From contig NZ_JBHUEA010000014.1 in the NCBI RefSeq assembly GCF_042680685.1, positions 33,997 to 97,996 on the forward strand: a stretch of 64,000 nt of DNA, read 5' to 3'. Under the pieces are notes generated by a model, which was not told where the DNA came from, ran no database searches, and saw only the letters and a list, made by a program, of their open reading frames with translations. A program made the translations under genes and the position numbers. This DNA is from Amnibacterium endophyticum. GTDB taxonomy: Bacteria; Actinomycetota; Actinomycetes; Actinomycetales; Microbacteriaceae. Below are positions 49,210 through 57,596 of this stretch, piece by piece; the first letter of the stretch is position 1, and each line of letters opens with the position of its first letter.

Positions 49210-50075
49210 CGGGCGCGGCGACGCTGCCCGGCGGCCGCCCGGTCAGCGACCTCGAGGCGGGGCGGCGCGCGTACCGGCGCAGCCGGTCCACCCGGTCGGC
49301 GCTCGTCGCCGTCGCCTCCACCGTCGTCGTGGCCGCGATCCTCACCGGGGTGCTGGTGGCGTCGCCCGGGTGGGCGGTCGCGCAGCGCACCTTCCTGAAC
49401 CCGGCGGAGGCGGTGCGGGTGCTGCCCGCGCTGCTCGCGGGCCTCTGGGTGAACGTCTACGTGCTCGTCTTCGCCGCGATCGGGGTCGCGATCGGCGCGA
49501 CGGCGCTCGCGATCGTCCGGACGACGCGTGCGCCGGTCCTCGCGCCGCTGCGGCTCGCCGCGACCGTCTACGTCGACGTGTTCCGCGGCGTCCCCGTGAT
49601 CGTGATGCTCTACCTGATCGGGTTCGGCGTCCCCGCGCTCGGGCTCTTCGGCCTGATCGACCCCCGGCTGCTCGGCGGCGTCGCGCTCGTGATCTGCTAC
49701 TGCGCCTACGTCGCGGAGGTGCTGCGGGCCGGCATCGAGTCCGTGCACCCCTCCCAGCGACTCGCCGCCCGCTCGCTCGGCCTGACGTACGGCCAGACGC
49801 TGCGGCTCGTCGTGCTGCCGCAGGGCGTGCGCCGCGTCACCCCGGCGCTCATGAACGACTTCGTCTCGATGCAGAAGGACGTCGGCCTCATCAGCGTGCT
49901 CGGAGTCGTCGACGTCATCCGGCAGGCGGGCATCGAGGTGCCGAACTCGTACAACTACACCTCGTACGTCGTCGCCGGGCTGCTGTTCGTGCTGCTCAGC
50001 CTGCCCTTCATCCGGGTCACCGACCTGCTCGAGCGGCGGGCCCGGGCCCGGGAGCTGCAGGGGAGCGTCGTGTGA
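49206..50075 (+). CDS. Polar amino acid ABC transporter permease (HisM/GlnP type)
   Basis: A 289-residue permease. A basic N-terminus and one extra helix precede the core, in which VYVDVFRGVPVIVMLYLIGFG and YCAYVAEVLRAGIESVHPSQRLAARSLGLTYGQTLRLVVLPQGVRRVTPALMND are typical; the last holds the EAA loop that docks on the ATPase. Only one permease gene exists, so the channel is probably a homodimer. The GTG overlaps the binding-protein stop (GTGA). The ligand cannot be told from the sequence. Confidence 0.93.
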   Translation: MTGAATLPGGRPVSDLEAGRRAYRRSRSTRSALVAVASTVVVAAILTGVLVASPGWAVAQRTFLNPAEAVRVLPALLAGLWVNVYVLVFAAIGVAIGATALAIVRTTRAPVLAPLRLAATVYVDVFRGVPVIVMLYLIGFGVPALGLFGLIDPRLLGGVALVICYCAYVAEVLRAGIESVHPSQRLAARSLGLTYGQTLRLVVLPQGVRRVTPALMNDFVSMQKDVGLISVLGVVDVIRQAGIEVPNSYNYTSYVVAGLLFVLLSLPFIRVTDLLERRARARELQGSVV

Positions 50076-50806
50076 GCGTCCTCGCGCTCGAGGGCGTCGT
50101 GAAGGCGTTCGGCGACCAGGTCGTGCTCGACGCGCTGGACCTCGAGGTCGCCGAGCACGAGGTCGTCGTGCTGATCGGCGCGTCCGGGTCGGGCAAGTCG
50201 ACGCTGCTGCGGTGCGTGAACCTGCTCGAGCCGGTCGACGACGGCCGCATCCGGCTCGACGGCGAGGACGTGACCGACCCGCGCACGGACGCGGACGCGG
50301 TCCGCGCGCGGATCGGCGTCGTCTTCCAGCAGTTCAACCTCTTCCCGCACCGCTCGGTGCTCGACAACGTGACGCTCGCGGCCCGGCACGTGCACCGCAC
50401 GCCGAAGGCGGAGGCCGAGACGCGCGGCCGGCGGCTGCTCGAGCGGGTCGGGCTCGCGGACCGCGCCGGCGAGTACCCGGACCGGCTGTCCGGCGGCCAG
50501 CAGCAGCGGGTCGCGATCGCGCGGGCGATCATGACCGAGCCGCGCCTGCTGCTGCTCGACGAGATCACCTCAGCGCTCGACCCGCAGCTGGTCGGCGAGG
50601 TGCTCGACCTCGTCGCGGAGCTGAAGGACGCGGGCTCCACGATCCTGATGACGACGCACGAGATGCACTTCGCGGAGCACGCCGCCGACCGGGTCGTCTT
50701 CCTGCAGGGCGGGCGGATCGTCGAGCAGGGGCCGCCCGAGCAGGTGCTCCGCGACCCGCAGCACGAGTCGACCCGCGCGTTCCTCTCCCGGCTCCGCCCC
50801 CGCTGA
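50072..50806 (+). CDS. Polar amino acid ABC transporter ATP-binding protein
   Basis: A 244-residue ATPase. Walker A GASGSGKST (36-44), Q-loop VVFQQFNLFPH, signature RLSGGQQQRVAIARA, Walker B LLLLDEITSALDP and switch His in TTHEMHFA are all in place. DEITSALDP with FNLFPH is typical of GlnQ/HisP-type importers. The GTG overlaps the permease stop (GTGA). A nested hairpin follows within 5 nt, ending the three-gene operon. Confidence 0.95.
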   Translation: MSVLALEGVVKAFGDQVVLDALDLEVAEHEVVVLIGASGSGKSTLLRCVNLLEPVDDGRIRLDGEDVTDPRTDADAVRARIGVVFQQFNLFPHRSVLDNVTLAARHVHRTPKAEAETRGRRLLERVGLADRAGEYPDRLSGGQQQRVAIARAIMTEPRLLLLDEITSALDPQLVGEVLDLVAELKDAGSTILMTTHEMHFAEHAADRVVFLQGGRIVEQGPPEQVLRDPQHESTRAFLSRLRPR

Positions 50807-50810
50807 CGCC

Positions 50811-50867
50811 GTCGGTCGGTGCTCGGTCCGCTCCGACCGCGCCACGACGGCGCGGCTTCCGACCGAC
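50811..50867. terminator. Nested hairpin after the amino acid ABC operon
   Basis: An outer stem GTCGGTCGG/CCGACCGAC (50811-50819, 50859-50867) encloses a 7-bp hairpin CCGCGCC/GGCGCGG (50837-50855). It begins 5 nt after the ATPase stop. Confidence 0.55.
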
Positions 50868-50885
50868 CAGGGAAGGATCGCTCCC

Positions 50886-51638
50886 GTGGCGGACTGGTCG
50901 GGGGCGGAGGCCTACGCGTGCTCGTTCGCGGTCGTGTGCGCGGACGCCGTGCCCGCGGCGCTCGACGCGCGCGGCACCCCGCGCGGGCGCCTGCTCGACG
51001 TCGGCAGCGGGCCGGGCACGCTCGCGCTCGCCGCTGCCGCGCGCGGCTGGTCGGTGACCGCGGTCGAGCCGGAGCCCGCGATGCGGCGGCTCGCCCGCGC
51101 AGCGGGCCTCGAGCCCGTCGACGGCGCGCTCCCGGTGCTCCCGTTCGAGGACGGCGCGTTCGAGGCGGTCGCCGCGAACCTCGTGGTCAACCACCTGCCC
51201 GACCCGCGGGCCGGGGTCGCGGGCCTCGTGCGCGTCGCGGCGCCGGGCGGTGCCGTCGCCGTGTCGATCTGGGGCACCGGCCCGGCCTCGCTCTCGGCGC
51301 TGTGGAGCGAGGTGCTCGCGCGCGCGGGCGTCGCACCGCTGCCGGGGTCGCGCCTGCCGCCCGAGCGGGACTTCGCCCGGACGCCGGACGGGCTCGCCGC
51401 CCTGCTGTCCGACGCAGGGCTCGCGGCCGTGCGCGCCGAGGCTGTGCCGCTCACGACCCCGCTGCCGCGCGACGACCTGTGGTCCGCGGTCGAGGCGGGC
51501 ATCGGTGTGATCGGGGCGACCTGGCGGGCGGAGGGCGCCGACGGCCGGGCACGGCTCCGCGCCGCCTACGAGTCCGTCGTGCCGGGCCCGCGGATCGAGG
51601 TCCGGGCGACCGCGGTCGTCGCCTCCGGCAACCGCTGA
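50886..51638 (+). CDS. SAM-dependent methyltransferase (class I)
   Basis: A 250-residue methyltransferase of the UbiE/Methyltransf_11 kind. Motif I is LLDVGSGPGTLAL (36-48), the acidic residue after strand 2 is in VTAVEPEPAM, and FEAVAANLVVNHLPDP is the motif IV/VI region. Substrate unknown. The GTG start has AGGGAAGG about 10 nt upstream, and AAGGAT ends 7 nt upstream, so either a short or no leader is possible. It ends 7 nt before the convergent DUF503 gene. Confidence 0.87.
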   Translation: MADWSGAEAYACSFAVVCADAVPAALDARGTPRGRLLDVGSGPGTLALAAAARGWSVTAVEPEPAMRRLARAAGLEPVDGALPVLPFEDGAFEAVAANLVVNHLPDPRAGVAGLVRVAAPGGAVAVSIWGTGPASLSALWSEVLARAGVAPLPGSRLPPERDFARTPDGLAALLSDAGLAAVRAEAVPLTTPLPRDDLWSAVEAGIGVIGATWRAEGADGRARLRAAYESVVPGPRIEVRATAVVASGNR

Positions 51639-51645
51639 CCCGGCG

Positions 51646-51939
51646 TCAGTCGTCGCTGCTGACGATGCGGCGGCGGGCCGACAGCAGCTGCACCTCGGGG
51701 CGCTCCGCCATCGCGCGCTCGGCCCGGTCGAGCACCTCGGTCAGCCGAGCGGGGTCCGCGAAGACGGCGCTGATGCCGACCCTCGCGCGGCGGTGCAGGT
51801 CCTGGTCCCCGACCTCCGCGGCCGCGACGGGGTGGTGCCGCCACAGCTCGGTGACGATCGGCTTCACGATCGCGCGCTTCTGCTTCAGCGAGTGCACGTC
51901 ACCGAGCAGGAAGTCGAACTCGATCCATCCGATCCACAT
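51646..51939 (-). CDS. DUF503 (YlxP-like) protein
   Basis: A 97-residue protein. MWIGWIEFDFLLGDVHSLKQKRAIVKPIVTEL is the standard DUF503 opening (strand, then LGDVxSLKxKR helix), and VGISAVFADPARLTEVLDRAERAM is the second half of the ferredoxin-like fold. YlxP proteins have been linked to ribosome assembly, but here the gene is far from any ribosomal operon. ATG 51939 is favoured because GAGGAT lies 7 nt upstream and the family starts MxIG; ATG 51948 adds three residues. Its start overlaps the end of the DUF2306 gene. Confidence 0.87.
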   Translation of the reverse strand: MWIGWIEFDFLLGDVHSLKQKRAIVKPIVTELWRHHPVAAAEVGDQDLHRRARVGISAVFADPARLTEVLDRAERAMAERPEVQLLSARRRIVSSDD

Positions 51940-52447
51940 CGAGCCCATCCTCGTCCGTCCGCCGGTCCGGGCGGTGCGGCAGACGACGGGCGGCGAACGA
52001 CAGCGCCGCGATGCCGGCGAGGGCCGCGAGCGCGATCCCCGCGGTGATGCCGCTCATCGCGAGCCAGTCGGCCTGGAACGACCGCGGAACGAGTCGGACC
52101 GGCACCGCGACCACCCCGATCAGCGCGCCGACCATCCCGGCGAAGGTCGCGCTCATGGTGATCGCGTGGGTGATGCGGTCGTGCCGCCGGATCGCGACGA
52201 CGCCCCGGACCAGGCTCACGAGCGTGACGACGCTGAGCACGTGGATCCAGGAGAGGTGCCCGGGTCGCAGATCCCGGATCCAGAACGACGACGCGGAGAC
52301 GAACAGCATCAGCGCGACCCAGACCCGCCCGTTCCATCGATGCAGCCGGTCGCCGTAGCGGCGGCGCAGCAGCTGCGCCGCCCCCGTCACGAGCGCGAGG
52401 GTCGCGGCGGTCGCGTGCGACGCCACCAGCAGGGTCCATCCGTCCAT
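51899..52447 (-). CDS. DUF2306 membrane protein
   Basis: A 182-residue protein with four helices. HATAATLALVTGAAQLLRRRYGDRLHRWNGRVWVALMLFVSASSFWI fits DUF2306, in which HRxxGR-x-W marks the loop between helices 1 and 2. Helices 3-4 contain ITHAITMSATFAGMVGALIGV. Conserved His and Arg residues suggest a heme or quinone site in relatives, but no function is proven. The last ~14 residues overlap the next gene by 41 nt. GAGGCT lies 6 nt before the ATG. Confidence 0.83.
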   Translation of the reverse strand: MDGWTLLVASHATAATLALVTGAAQLLRRRYGDRLHRWNGRVWVALMLFVSASSFWIRDLRPGHLSWIHVLSVVTLVSLVRGVVAIRRHDRITHAITMSATFAGMVGALIGVVAVPVRLVPRSFQADWLAMSGITAGIALAALAGIAALSFAARRLPHRPDRRTDEDGLDVDRMDRVRLPAR

Positions 52448-52509
52448 GCGCCGAGCCTCGCCGGGGCCGGCCGTGCGCGCATCGACCGATCGGTGGAGCG
52501 TCCGCCTCC

Positions 52510-52608
52510 CGCGGATCCGCAGATCCTCCGCGACACGCCGCGCTCATGCGCCCGACCGCGGCGTGTCGCGCGGGAACTGCAGACCGGCGCAGGAACTGCG
52601 GATCCGCG
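52510..52608. repeat. Dispersed intergenic palindrome, family A copy 3
   Basis: A 99-bp element: ends CGCGGATCCGCAG (52510-52522) and complement (52596-52608), inner stem CGACACGCCGCG (52531-52542) with 52557-52568. The order is as in copies 1 and 2. Unlike them it lies between two genes of the same direction, and the extra GGATCC copy is absent. Confidence 0.85.
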
Positions 52609-52611
52609 AGA

Positions 52612-53670
52612 TCAGGCGGGGTCGAGGACGAGCGGGGCGCGGTCCGGCAGGGCGAGCCAGGCGCGCACCGCTTCCGCGTCGGCGAGGAGCGCGACCCGGG
52701 TGCGCTGCGGCAGCGGGGCGAACGGCGCGATCCGGATGCGGCCGCCCTCGATGCGCCACAGCACGACGGGACGGCCGTCGACCATCGCCCACGAGCGGTA
52801 GATCCCGCCCGTGACGACCGCGGCGTCGTGCGCGCCGAGCACCGCGGCGCGCGAGCGCCAGCCGTGCAGCAGCGGGTCGAAGTTCCCGAGCAGCCGCGGG
52901 GGAGGGGCCGCGGGCGCCGCCCGGCCCGGCAGGTCGACCAGGTCGTCCCCGGCCGGCACGGTCTCGATCGCGGCGAGCCCCGCCCGGGCGTCGCGCAGCG
53001 GCAGCCCGGCCCAGGTCGCGAGGTCGCGCGGCGACGCGGGCCCGTGCGCGGCGAGGTAGCGCTCCGCCAGCCGGGCCAGCAGCACCTCCCGCGGCGGCAG
53101 GTCGGGCGCCGGGCCGAGCCAGTCCTCCGCGAGCACCATGCGGTGGTCGCCGCCGTCGACCGGCCCGCGGATCAGCCGGTGCCGCAGGGTCGCGGCTAGC
53201 AGCACGTGCACGAGCGCCTGGCCGGAGGTCGGCACCCCGGCCGCCGCGACCGCGGTGCGCAGCTCGTCGCGGCTGCGGGAGCCGTGCTCGGCGACCTCCC
53301 GGCGCACGACCTCGACCCCGACCTCCGCGAGCTCCGGCGTCACGCCCTCCTGCCCGAGCCGCAGCAGCGACGTCGCGGCGAGCTGCGGGGTGGTCAGCGC
53401 GTGCAGCCACCAGAAGTCCTCGGCCGCGACGAGGTGCAGCGTGCCGCGGTTCAGCCAGGAGACGACCAGGCTGCGCCGGTCGGTCAGCCCGGCGTCGAGG
53501 TCCGCGGCCGCGACGCCGGCCGTGCGTGCTCGGACCGCGAGCCGGAAGCCGCGCGGGTCCTGCCCCTGCACCGCGAGCACGCGGCGCACCGCGTCCTGCG
53601 CCGACGTCGCGGGCTCGCCCGCGAGCCGCTGCGCGGTGCAGCGCGCGGCGACCAGCGGGTCCGCGGCCAT
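52612..53670 (-). CDS. AlkZ-like winged-helix DNA glycosylase (HTH_42 family)
   Basis: A 352-residue protein of the family with three tandem winged helices. AVQGQDPRGFRLAVRAR (33-49) holds the QxQ catalytic pair (Gln35, Gln37), SWLNRGTLHLVAAEDFWWL follows, and LLGNFDPLLHGWRSR plus the late GGRIRIAPFAPL are conserved. AlkZ removes crosslinked or alkylated bases; most genomic relatives (AZL type) have unknown lesions. Here the middle residue is Gly (QGQ) in place of the Ala of AlkZ. It ends beside a family A repeat. Confidence 0.85.
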   Translation of the reverse strand: MAADPLVAARCTAQRLAGEPATSAQDAVRRVLAVQGQDPRGFRLAVRARTAGVAAADLDAGLTDRRSLVVSWLNRGTLHLVAAEDFWWLHALTTPQLAATSLLRLGQEGVTPELAEVGVEVVRREVAEHGSRSRDELRTAVAAAGVPTSGQALVHVLLAATLRHRLIRGPVDGGDHRMVLAEDWLGPAPDLPPREVLLARLAERYLAAHGPASPRDLATWAGLPLRDARAGLAAIETVPAGDDLVDLPGRAAPAAPPPRLLGNFDPLLHGWRSRAAVLGAHDAAVVTGGIYRSWAMVDGRPVVLWRIEGGRIRIAPFAPLPQRTRVALLADAEAVRAWLALPDRAPLVLDPA

Positions 53671-53685
53671 GTCAGCGGGGTCGGC

Positions 53686-54084
53686 TCAGGGCAGGACGAC
53701 GGCCCAGCCGTCGAGCACGCAGCCGTCGTGGTCGATCCCGTAGGCGGCGAGGCGCTCCACCCAGACCCGCAGGCCCGCCTCGGTGACGGAGACGCCGGGC
53801 GTCCTGCCCTCGACGGTCCACTCCGCCAGCTCGTCCTCCGGCGCCTTCGTGCCCGCCTCGTAGGCGGCGTCGTCCATCAGCGACTCGGACAGCGTCGTCG
53901 CGACGTCCTCGTTCGGCGCGCTGAAGGCGAACTCGACGCGCGCCTCCCCGGTGGTGGAGGAGTCGACGAAGGTCGACCAGTCGTCGCTGTTCATCTGCGC
54001 GAGCTCGTCGACGACCTCCGCGAGCGCGACGGTGTCGGCGTCGTCCGGGACGTCGGGAAGCGTGTCCTCGATCGGCGTCTGCAT
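53686..54084 (-). CDS. RraB-like (ribonuclease E inhibitor domain) protein
   Basis: A 132-residue acidic protein. TVALAEVVDELAQMNSDDWSTFVDSSTTGEARVEFAFSAPNEDVATTL and the end TEAGLRVWVERLAAYGIDHDGCVLDGWAVVLP follow the RraB-fold pattern, in which the last strand carries the GxxCxxxGWxV run. Actinobacterial members are not shown to bind RNase E. GAGGAT lies 7 nt before ATG 54084. The 15-nt gap to the AlkZ-like gene downstream suggests a bicistronic unit. Divergent from the GH13 gene. Confidence 0.72.
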   Translation of the reverse strand: MQTPIEDTLPDVPDDADTVALAEVVDELAQMNSDDWSTFVDSSTTGEARVEFAFSAPNEDVATTLSESLMDDAAYEAGTKAPEDELAEWTVEGRTPGVSVTEAGLRVWVERLAAYGIDHDGCVLDGWAVVLP

Positions 54085-54169
54085 GGCTCCGATCCTCCCG
54101 CAGCGCGGCCCGGAGCGGGCGGTGCTGCCCGGGCGGCACCTGCCAGCGGGCGTCGGCCAGGCTGGAGGG

Positions 54170-55393
54170 ATGCGTTTCGAGCACACGATCCTCTGGCACG
54201 TACTCCCGCTGCAGGCCACCGGCGCCGAGCGGACGGCGGCGGAGGCGGACGGGGTGCGGCACCGCCTGCCGCGCCTGCTGCCGTGGCTCGACCGCGTGGT
54301 CGAGCTCGGCGCGAACGGTCTGCAGCTCGGCCCGGTGTTCGCCAGCGAGACGCACGGCTACGACACGACCGACCACTTCCGCATCGACCCGCGCCTCGGC
54401 GACGACGCCGACTTCGACCGGCTGGTGGCCGAGGCGCACGGGCGGGGCGTGCAGGTCGTGCTCGACGGGGTCTTCAACCACGTCGGGCGCTCGTTCGAGC
54501 GGTTCCGGGCCGCGGAGGCGGGGGACCCGGAGGCCGCGCGCTGGTTCCGCCGGGAGGGCGACGGCTGGGCGGTGTTCGAGGGCCACGGGCACCTCGTCGC
54601 GCTGGACCACGACGAGCCGGCCGTCGCCGAGCACGTGATCGCGGTGCTGCGGCACTGGCTCGACCGCGGCGTCGACGGGTGGCGGCTCGACGCCGCCTAC
54701 GCGGTCCCGACGGCGTTCTGGCGGACGGTCGCGGCGGCGATCCGGGAGAGCCATCCCCACGCCTTCCTCTACGGCGAGGTGATCCACGGCGACTACGCCG
54801 CCTTCGCGGCGGAGTCGGGGCTCGACTCCGTGACCCAGTACGAGCTGTGGAAGGCGGTCTGGAGCTCGCTGAACGACGCGAACCTCTTCGAGCTGTCGCA
54901 CGCCCTGACCCGGCACGCGGCCCTCGTCGACGCGTTCGTGCCGATGACCTTCGTCGGCAACCACGACGTCACGCGGATCGCCTCCCGGCTGACGGACCGC
55001 CACCACCTGGAGCACGCGGTCGTCCTGCTCGCGACGCTGCCGGGGCACCCCCTCGTCTACGCGGGCGACGAGGTCGGCCTCGAGGGCGTGAAGGAGGAGC
55101 GGGAGGGCGGCGACGACGCGATCCGCCCCGTGCTGCCCGACGCGCCCGCGGACCAGCCCGGCGACCCGGCCGTGCTCGCGCTGCACCAGCGGATGATCGC
55201 GCTGCGCCGCCGGCTGCCCTGGCTCGTCGACGGGCGCCTCGAGGTGCTCGAGACCGCGAACACGCGCCTGCGCTTCCGGGTGGCCCGCCGCGACGGCGCG
55301 GAGGCCGTCGAGGTCGTACTCGATCTCGACGGGGGCCAGATCGATGGCGCCGCGCTGGAGGCCGGGCGCGGCTGGGCGGTGCTGCGCGCCTGA
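54170..55393 (+). CDS. Glycoside hydrolase family 13 (alpha-amylase) enzyme
   Basis: A 407-residue cytoplasmic GH13 protein (no signal peptide). Region I is VVLDGVFNHVG (97-107), the nucleophile Asp174 is in DGWRLDAAYA, the acid/base Glu203 in LYGEVI, and Asp266 in FVGNHDVTRI. It has a short B-domain and only a small C-terminal sheet, so it is a compact form. The glucan or glucoside it cuts is not deducible. CAGGCT precedes the ATG by 6 nt, and the same stretch holds GGAGGG. Confidence 0.93.
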   Translation: MRFEHTILWHVLPLQATGAERTAAEADGVRHRLPRLLPWLDRVVELGANGLQLGPVFASETHGYDTTDHFRIDPRLGDDADFDRLVAEAHGRGVQVVLDGVFNHVGRSFERFRAAEAGDPEAARWFRREGDGWAVFEGHGHLVALDHDEPAVAEHVIAVLRHWLDRGVDGWRLDAAYAVPTAFWRTVAAAIRESHPHAFLYGEVIHGDYAAFAAESGLDSVTQYELWKAVWSSLNDANLFELSHALTRHAALVDAFVPMTFVGNHDVTRIASRLTDRHHLEHAVVLLATLPGHPLVYAGDEVGLEGVKEEREGGDDAIRPVLPDAPADQPGDPAVLALHQRMIALRRRLPWLVDGRLEVLETANTRLRFRVARRDGAEAVEVVLDLDGGQIDGAALEAGRGWAVLRA

Positions 55394-55432
55394 GCGGGTC
55401 GGGCCGCCCCGCACCTGCCGCGGCGGTCGGCC

Positions 55433-55438
55433 TAGGCT
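55433..55438 (+). promoter_or_regulatory. -10 hexamer of the MarR-like gene
   Basis: TAGGCT ends 8 nt before the GTG at 55447, a slightly longer gap than in the other leaderless genes. Confidence 0.5.
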
Positions 55439-55446
55439 GCCGATCC

Positions 55447-55890
55447 GTGGCGGAGGCGTCGGAGCGGCTCGCGGCCGAGGCCGCGCGGGAGCTGCGCACG
55501 ACCGTCGGGCGTCTGCGGCGGCGGCTGCGCGAGGTGTCGAACGAGGGGGCGCTCTCCGCCTCGCAGACCTCCGTGCTCGCCCGGCTGGCGCGCGGGGAGG
55601 CCGACAGCGCGGCCGCCCTCGCCGCGGCGGAGGGCGTGCGGCCGCAGTCGATGGCGGCGACCCTCGGCGCGCTCGAGGAGCGCGGTCTGATCGCCCGCGC
55701 CGCGGACCCGGCCGACGCGCGCCGCGCCGTCGTGCGCCTGACCGACGCCGGGCACGCGCGCTGGGCGGGCGACCGCGCCGCGCGCCAGGAGTGGCTGGCG
55801 CGCACGCTCGACGAGCGCCTCGACGCCGACGACCTGCGCTGCGTGCTCGCCGCGACCGCGGTGCTCGACCGGGTGGTGCGCCAGAGGTGA
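55447..55890 (+). CDS. MarR-family transcriptional regulator
   Basis: A 147-residue regulator. LSASQTSVLARLARGEADSAAALAAAEGVRPQSMAATLGALEERGLIARAADPADARRAVVRLTDAGHA covers the winged helix and its wing, with the DPADARR wing motif. Helices at both ends make the dimer interface. The GTG at 55447 is read from TAGGCT just upstream. No clear target is adjacent: an AraC-like gene follows 57 nt later with its own promoter. Ligand unknown. Confidence 0.9.
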   Translation: MAEASERLAAEAARELRTTVGRLRRRLREVSNEGALSASQTSVLARLARGEADSAAALAAAEGVRPQSMAATLGALEERGLIARAADPADARRAVVRLTDAGHARWAGDRAARQEWLARTLDERLDADDLRCVLAATAVLDRVVRQR

Positions 55891-55934
55891 CCGACACCGC
55901 CGCGCCGCGTGCGGTCGGGCGCCGGGGGCTCCCG

Positions 55935-55940
55935 TAGCGT
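55935..55940 (+). promoter_or_regulatory. -10 hexamer of the AraC-like gene (leaderless)
   Basis: TAGCGT ends 7 nt before the ATG at 55948; no Shine-Dalgarno is present. Confidence 0.55.
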
Positions 55941-55947
55941 CGTACCC

Positions 55948-56883
55948 ATGCCCGGTGCCCTGCTCCGTCAGCGGTTCGCCGCCGCGAACGCCGAGGACGC
56001 CACCACCGCCGTGCGGTCCGTCCTCGGCGACGGCGCGGTCACCGCGGACGGCGGGGTGTCGCTCGAGATCCTCTCCGCGGTCGACGACGGCGTGACGGTC
56101 ACCCGGATCGCCTCCTCGGGCCGCGGGGTGCGCCTCGACACCGGCCCGTCGCCCGAGCTGGTGGTCTTCGCGGTGCGCGAGGGGCGGCTCACGCTGGCGC
56201 GCTCCGGCGGCTCCGCCGACCTCGGCCCCGGCGATCTCGGCCTCGTGCCGACCGGCACCGCGGCCGAGCTGCGCTGGGACGGGGTCGTCGTCGACGCCGT
56301 CTCGATCGGCGCCTCCTCCATGGTCCGGCTGCTGAGCGCCGAGGGGCGGCCGCCGAGGCTGTCCGACGCGCGCATCACCCCGCAGTCCCCGGAGCTCGGG
56401 GAGCTGTGGGACCGGCTCGCCCGCGTGCTCGCCGGCACGGTGCTCGAGGCGCCGGACCTGTACCAGCGGGACCTCGTCCGGGCGCAGATGATCGACGTGC
56501 TCGCGGCGACGACGATCGAGGCGTTCGACCTGGTCGACCGGGCGGACTCGGACCTCGATCGCGACGAGGCCGTGCTGCAGCGCGCCGAGTCCTGGATGCG
56601 CGAGCGGCTCGGCGAGCCGCTCGCCGTCTCCGACATCGCGGCGGCGGCCGGGGTCTCGCTGCGCGGCCTGCAGCTGCTCTACCAGCGCAAGCGCGCCTCG
56701 ACGCCGCTGCTGCACCTGCGCAGCATGCGTCTCGAGGCCGCACGCGCGGCCCTCCTCCGCGGGACGGAACCGGTCGGCGCGATCGCGAGGCGGCTCGGCT
56801 ACACGAACCTCGGTCGCTTCAGCGCCCACTACCGGGAGGCCTTCGGCGAGGCGCCGTCGGCCACGCAGCGCGCAGGCGCCTAG
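55948..56883 (+). CDS. AraC-family transcriptional regulator
   Basis: A 311-residue regulator. Residues ~1-190 form a beta-rich AraC-binding-like domain (VVFAVREGRLTLARSGGSADLGPGDLGLVPTG). The C-terminal ~100 residues hold the two helix-turn-helix units: EPLAVSDIAAAAGVSLRGLQLLYQRKRASTPLLHLRSMRLEAARAALL and VGAIARRLGYTNLGRFSAHYREAFGEAPS, the second being the family signature. The target is unknown; the amino acid permease or the BLUF gene downstream are candidates by position only. Confidence 0.92.
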   Translation: MPGALLRQRFAAANAEDATTAVRSVLGDGAVTADGGVSLEILSAVDDGVTVTRIASSGRGVRLDTGPSPELVVFAVREGRLTLARSGGSADLGPGDLGLVPTGTAAELRWDGVVVDAVSIGASSMVRLLSAEGRPPRLSDARITPQSPELGELWDRLARVLAGTVLEAPDLYQRDLVRAQMIDVLAATTIEAFDLVDRADSDLDRDEAVLQRAESWMRERLGEPLAVSDIAAAAGVSLRGLQLLYQRKRASTPLLHLRSMRLEAARAALLRGTEPVGAIARRLGYTNLGRFSAHYREAFGEAPSATQRAGA

Positions 56884-57055
56884 CCGACCCGCGATGCGTC
56901 CAGGGCCGGGTCGCGGCCCGGCGAGCACCCCTCCCGACCCGATAGGGCGCGCGGGGCAACGCATCCACGCCCACTTCGAGGGCGAGCGCGGGAGCGCGGT
57001 GATCCTGCATCCTGTGCTCCGTCCCGCACGGCGCGGGCAGGAGGAGGACGCCCCC

Positions 57056-57493
57056 GTGCCGCAGCGCATCGACGACCCGCCGCTCGAGGGCGTGCTGCTC
57101 TCGGTCGTCTACTCGAGCGTCGCCACCCGGCCCTTCAGCGACGCAGCGCTGGTGGAGCTGCTCGCGCTCAGCCGCGCGCGGAACGCCGGACGCGACCTCA
57201 CGGGGCTGCTGCTGCACCGCGACGGGCAGTTCATGCAGGTGCTGGAGGGGCCGGAGCGCGCGGTGCGCGGGCTGCTCGCCACCATCGCGGCCGACCCGCG
57301 GCACAGCGGCGTGTGGGTGCTCGACGAGGAGCGGGTCGGCGCGCGTCGCTTCGGATCCTGGTCGATGGCGTACCGCGGGATCGAGGAGTCGGACCGGGAG
57401 GCCGTGCCCGAGTGGTTCGGCTCCGCCGACGGAGCGGGCCCGGCCGGCGCCGGCCGGGCGGCCGCACTGCTCGACTGGTTCCGCCACCGCTGA
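57056..57493 (+). CDS. BLUF-domain blue-light sensor
   Basis: A 145-residue protein that is nearly all BLUF domain. The flavin-signalling residues are visible: Tyr19 in LLSVVYSS, Asn43 in SRARNAGRDLTG and Gln61 in GQFMQVLEG. BLUF domains bind FAD and shift their hydrogen bonds in blue light. There is no fused output domain, so it acts as a short BLUF through a partner protein. The GTG at 57056 follows GGAGGAGGACG. The 172 nt upstream hold no ORF or repeat that I can see. Confidence 0.92.
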   Translation: MPQRIDDPPLEGVLLSVVYSSVATRPFSDAALVELLALSRARNAGRDLTGLLLHRDGQFMQVLEGPERAVRGLLATIAADPRHSGVWVLDEERVGARRFGSWSMAYRGIEESDREAVPEWFGSADGAGPAGAGRAAALLDWFRHR

Positions 57494-57596
57494 CGCCGCC
57501 CCGCGCGCTCCTGGGCTTCCGCTGCGCGTTCAGGAAGAGGACGCCCAGCGGGGAGTAGACCGGGGCGTCGGCCGCGGGCCGGGGAAGCGGGGCGTC

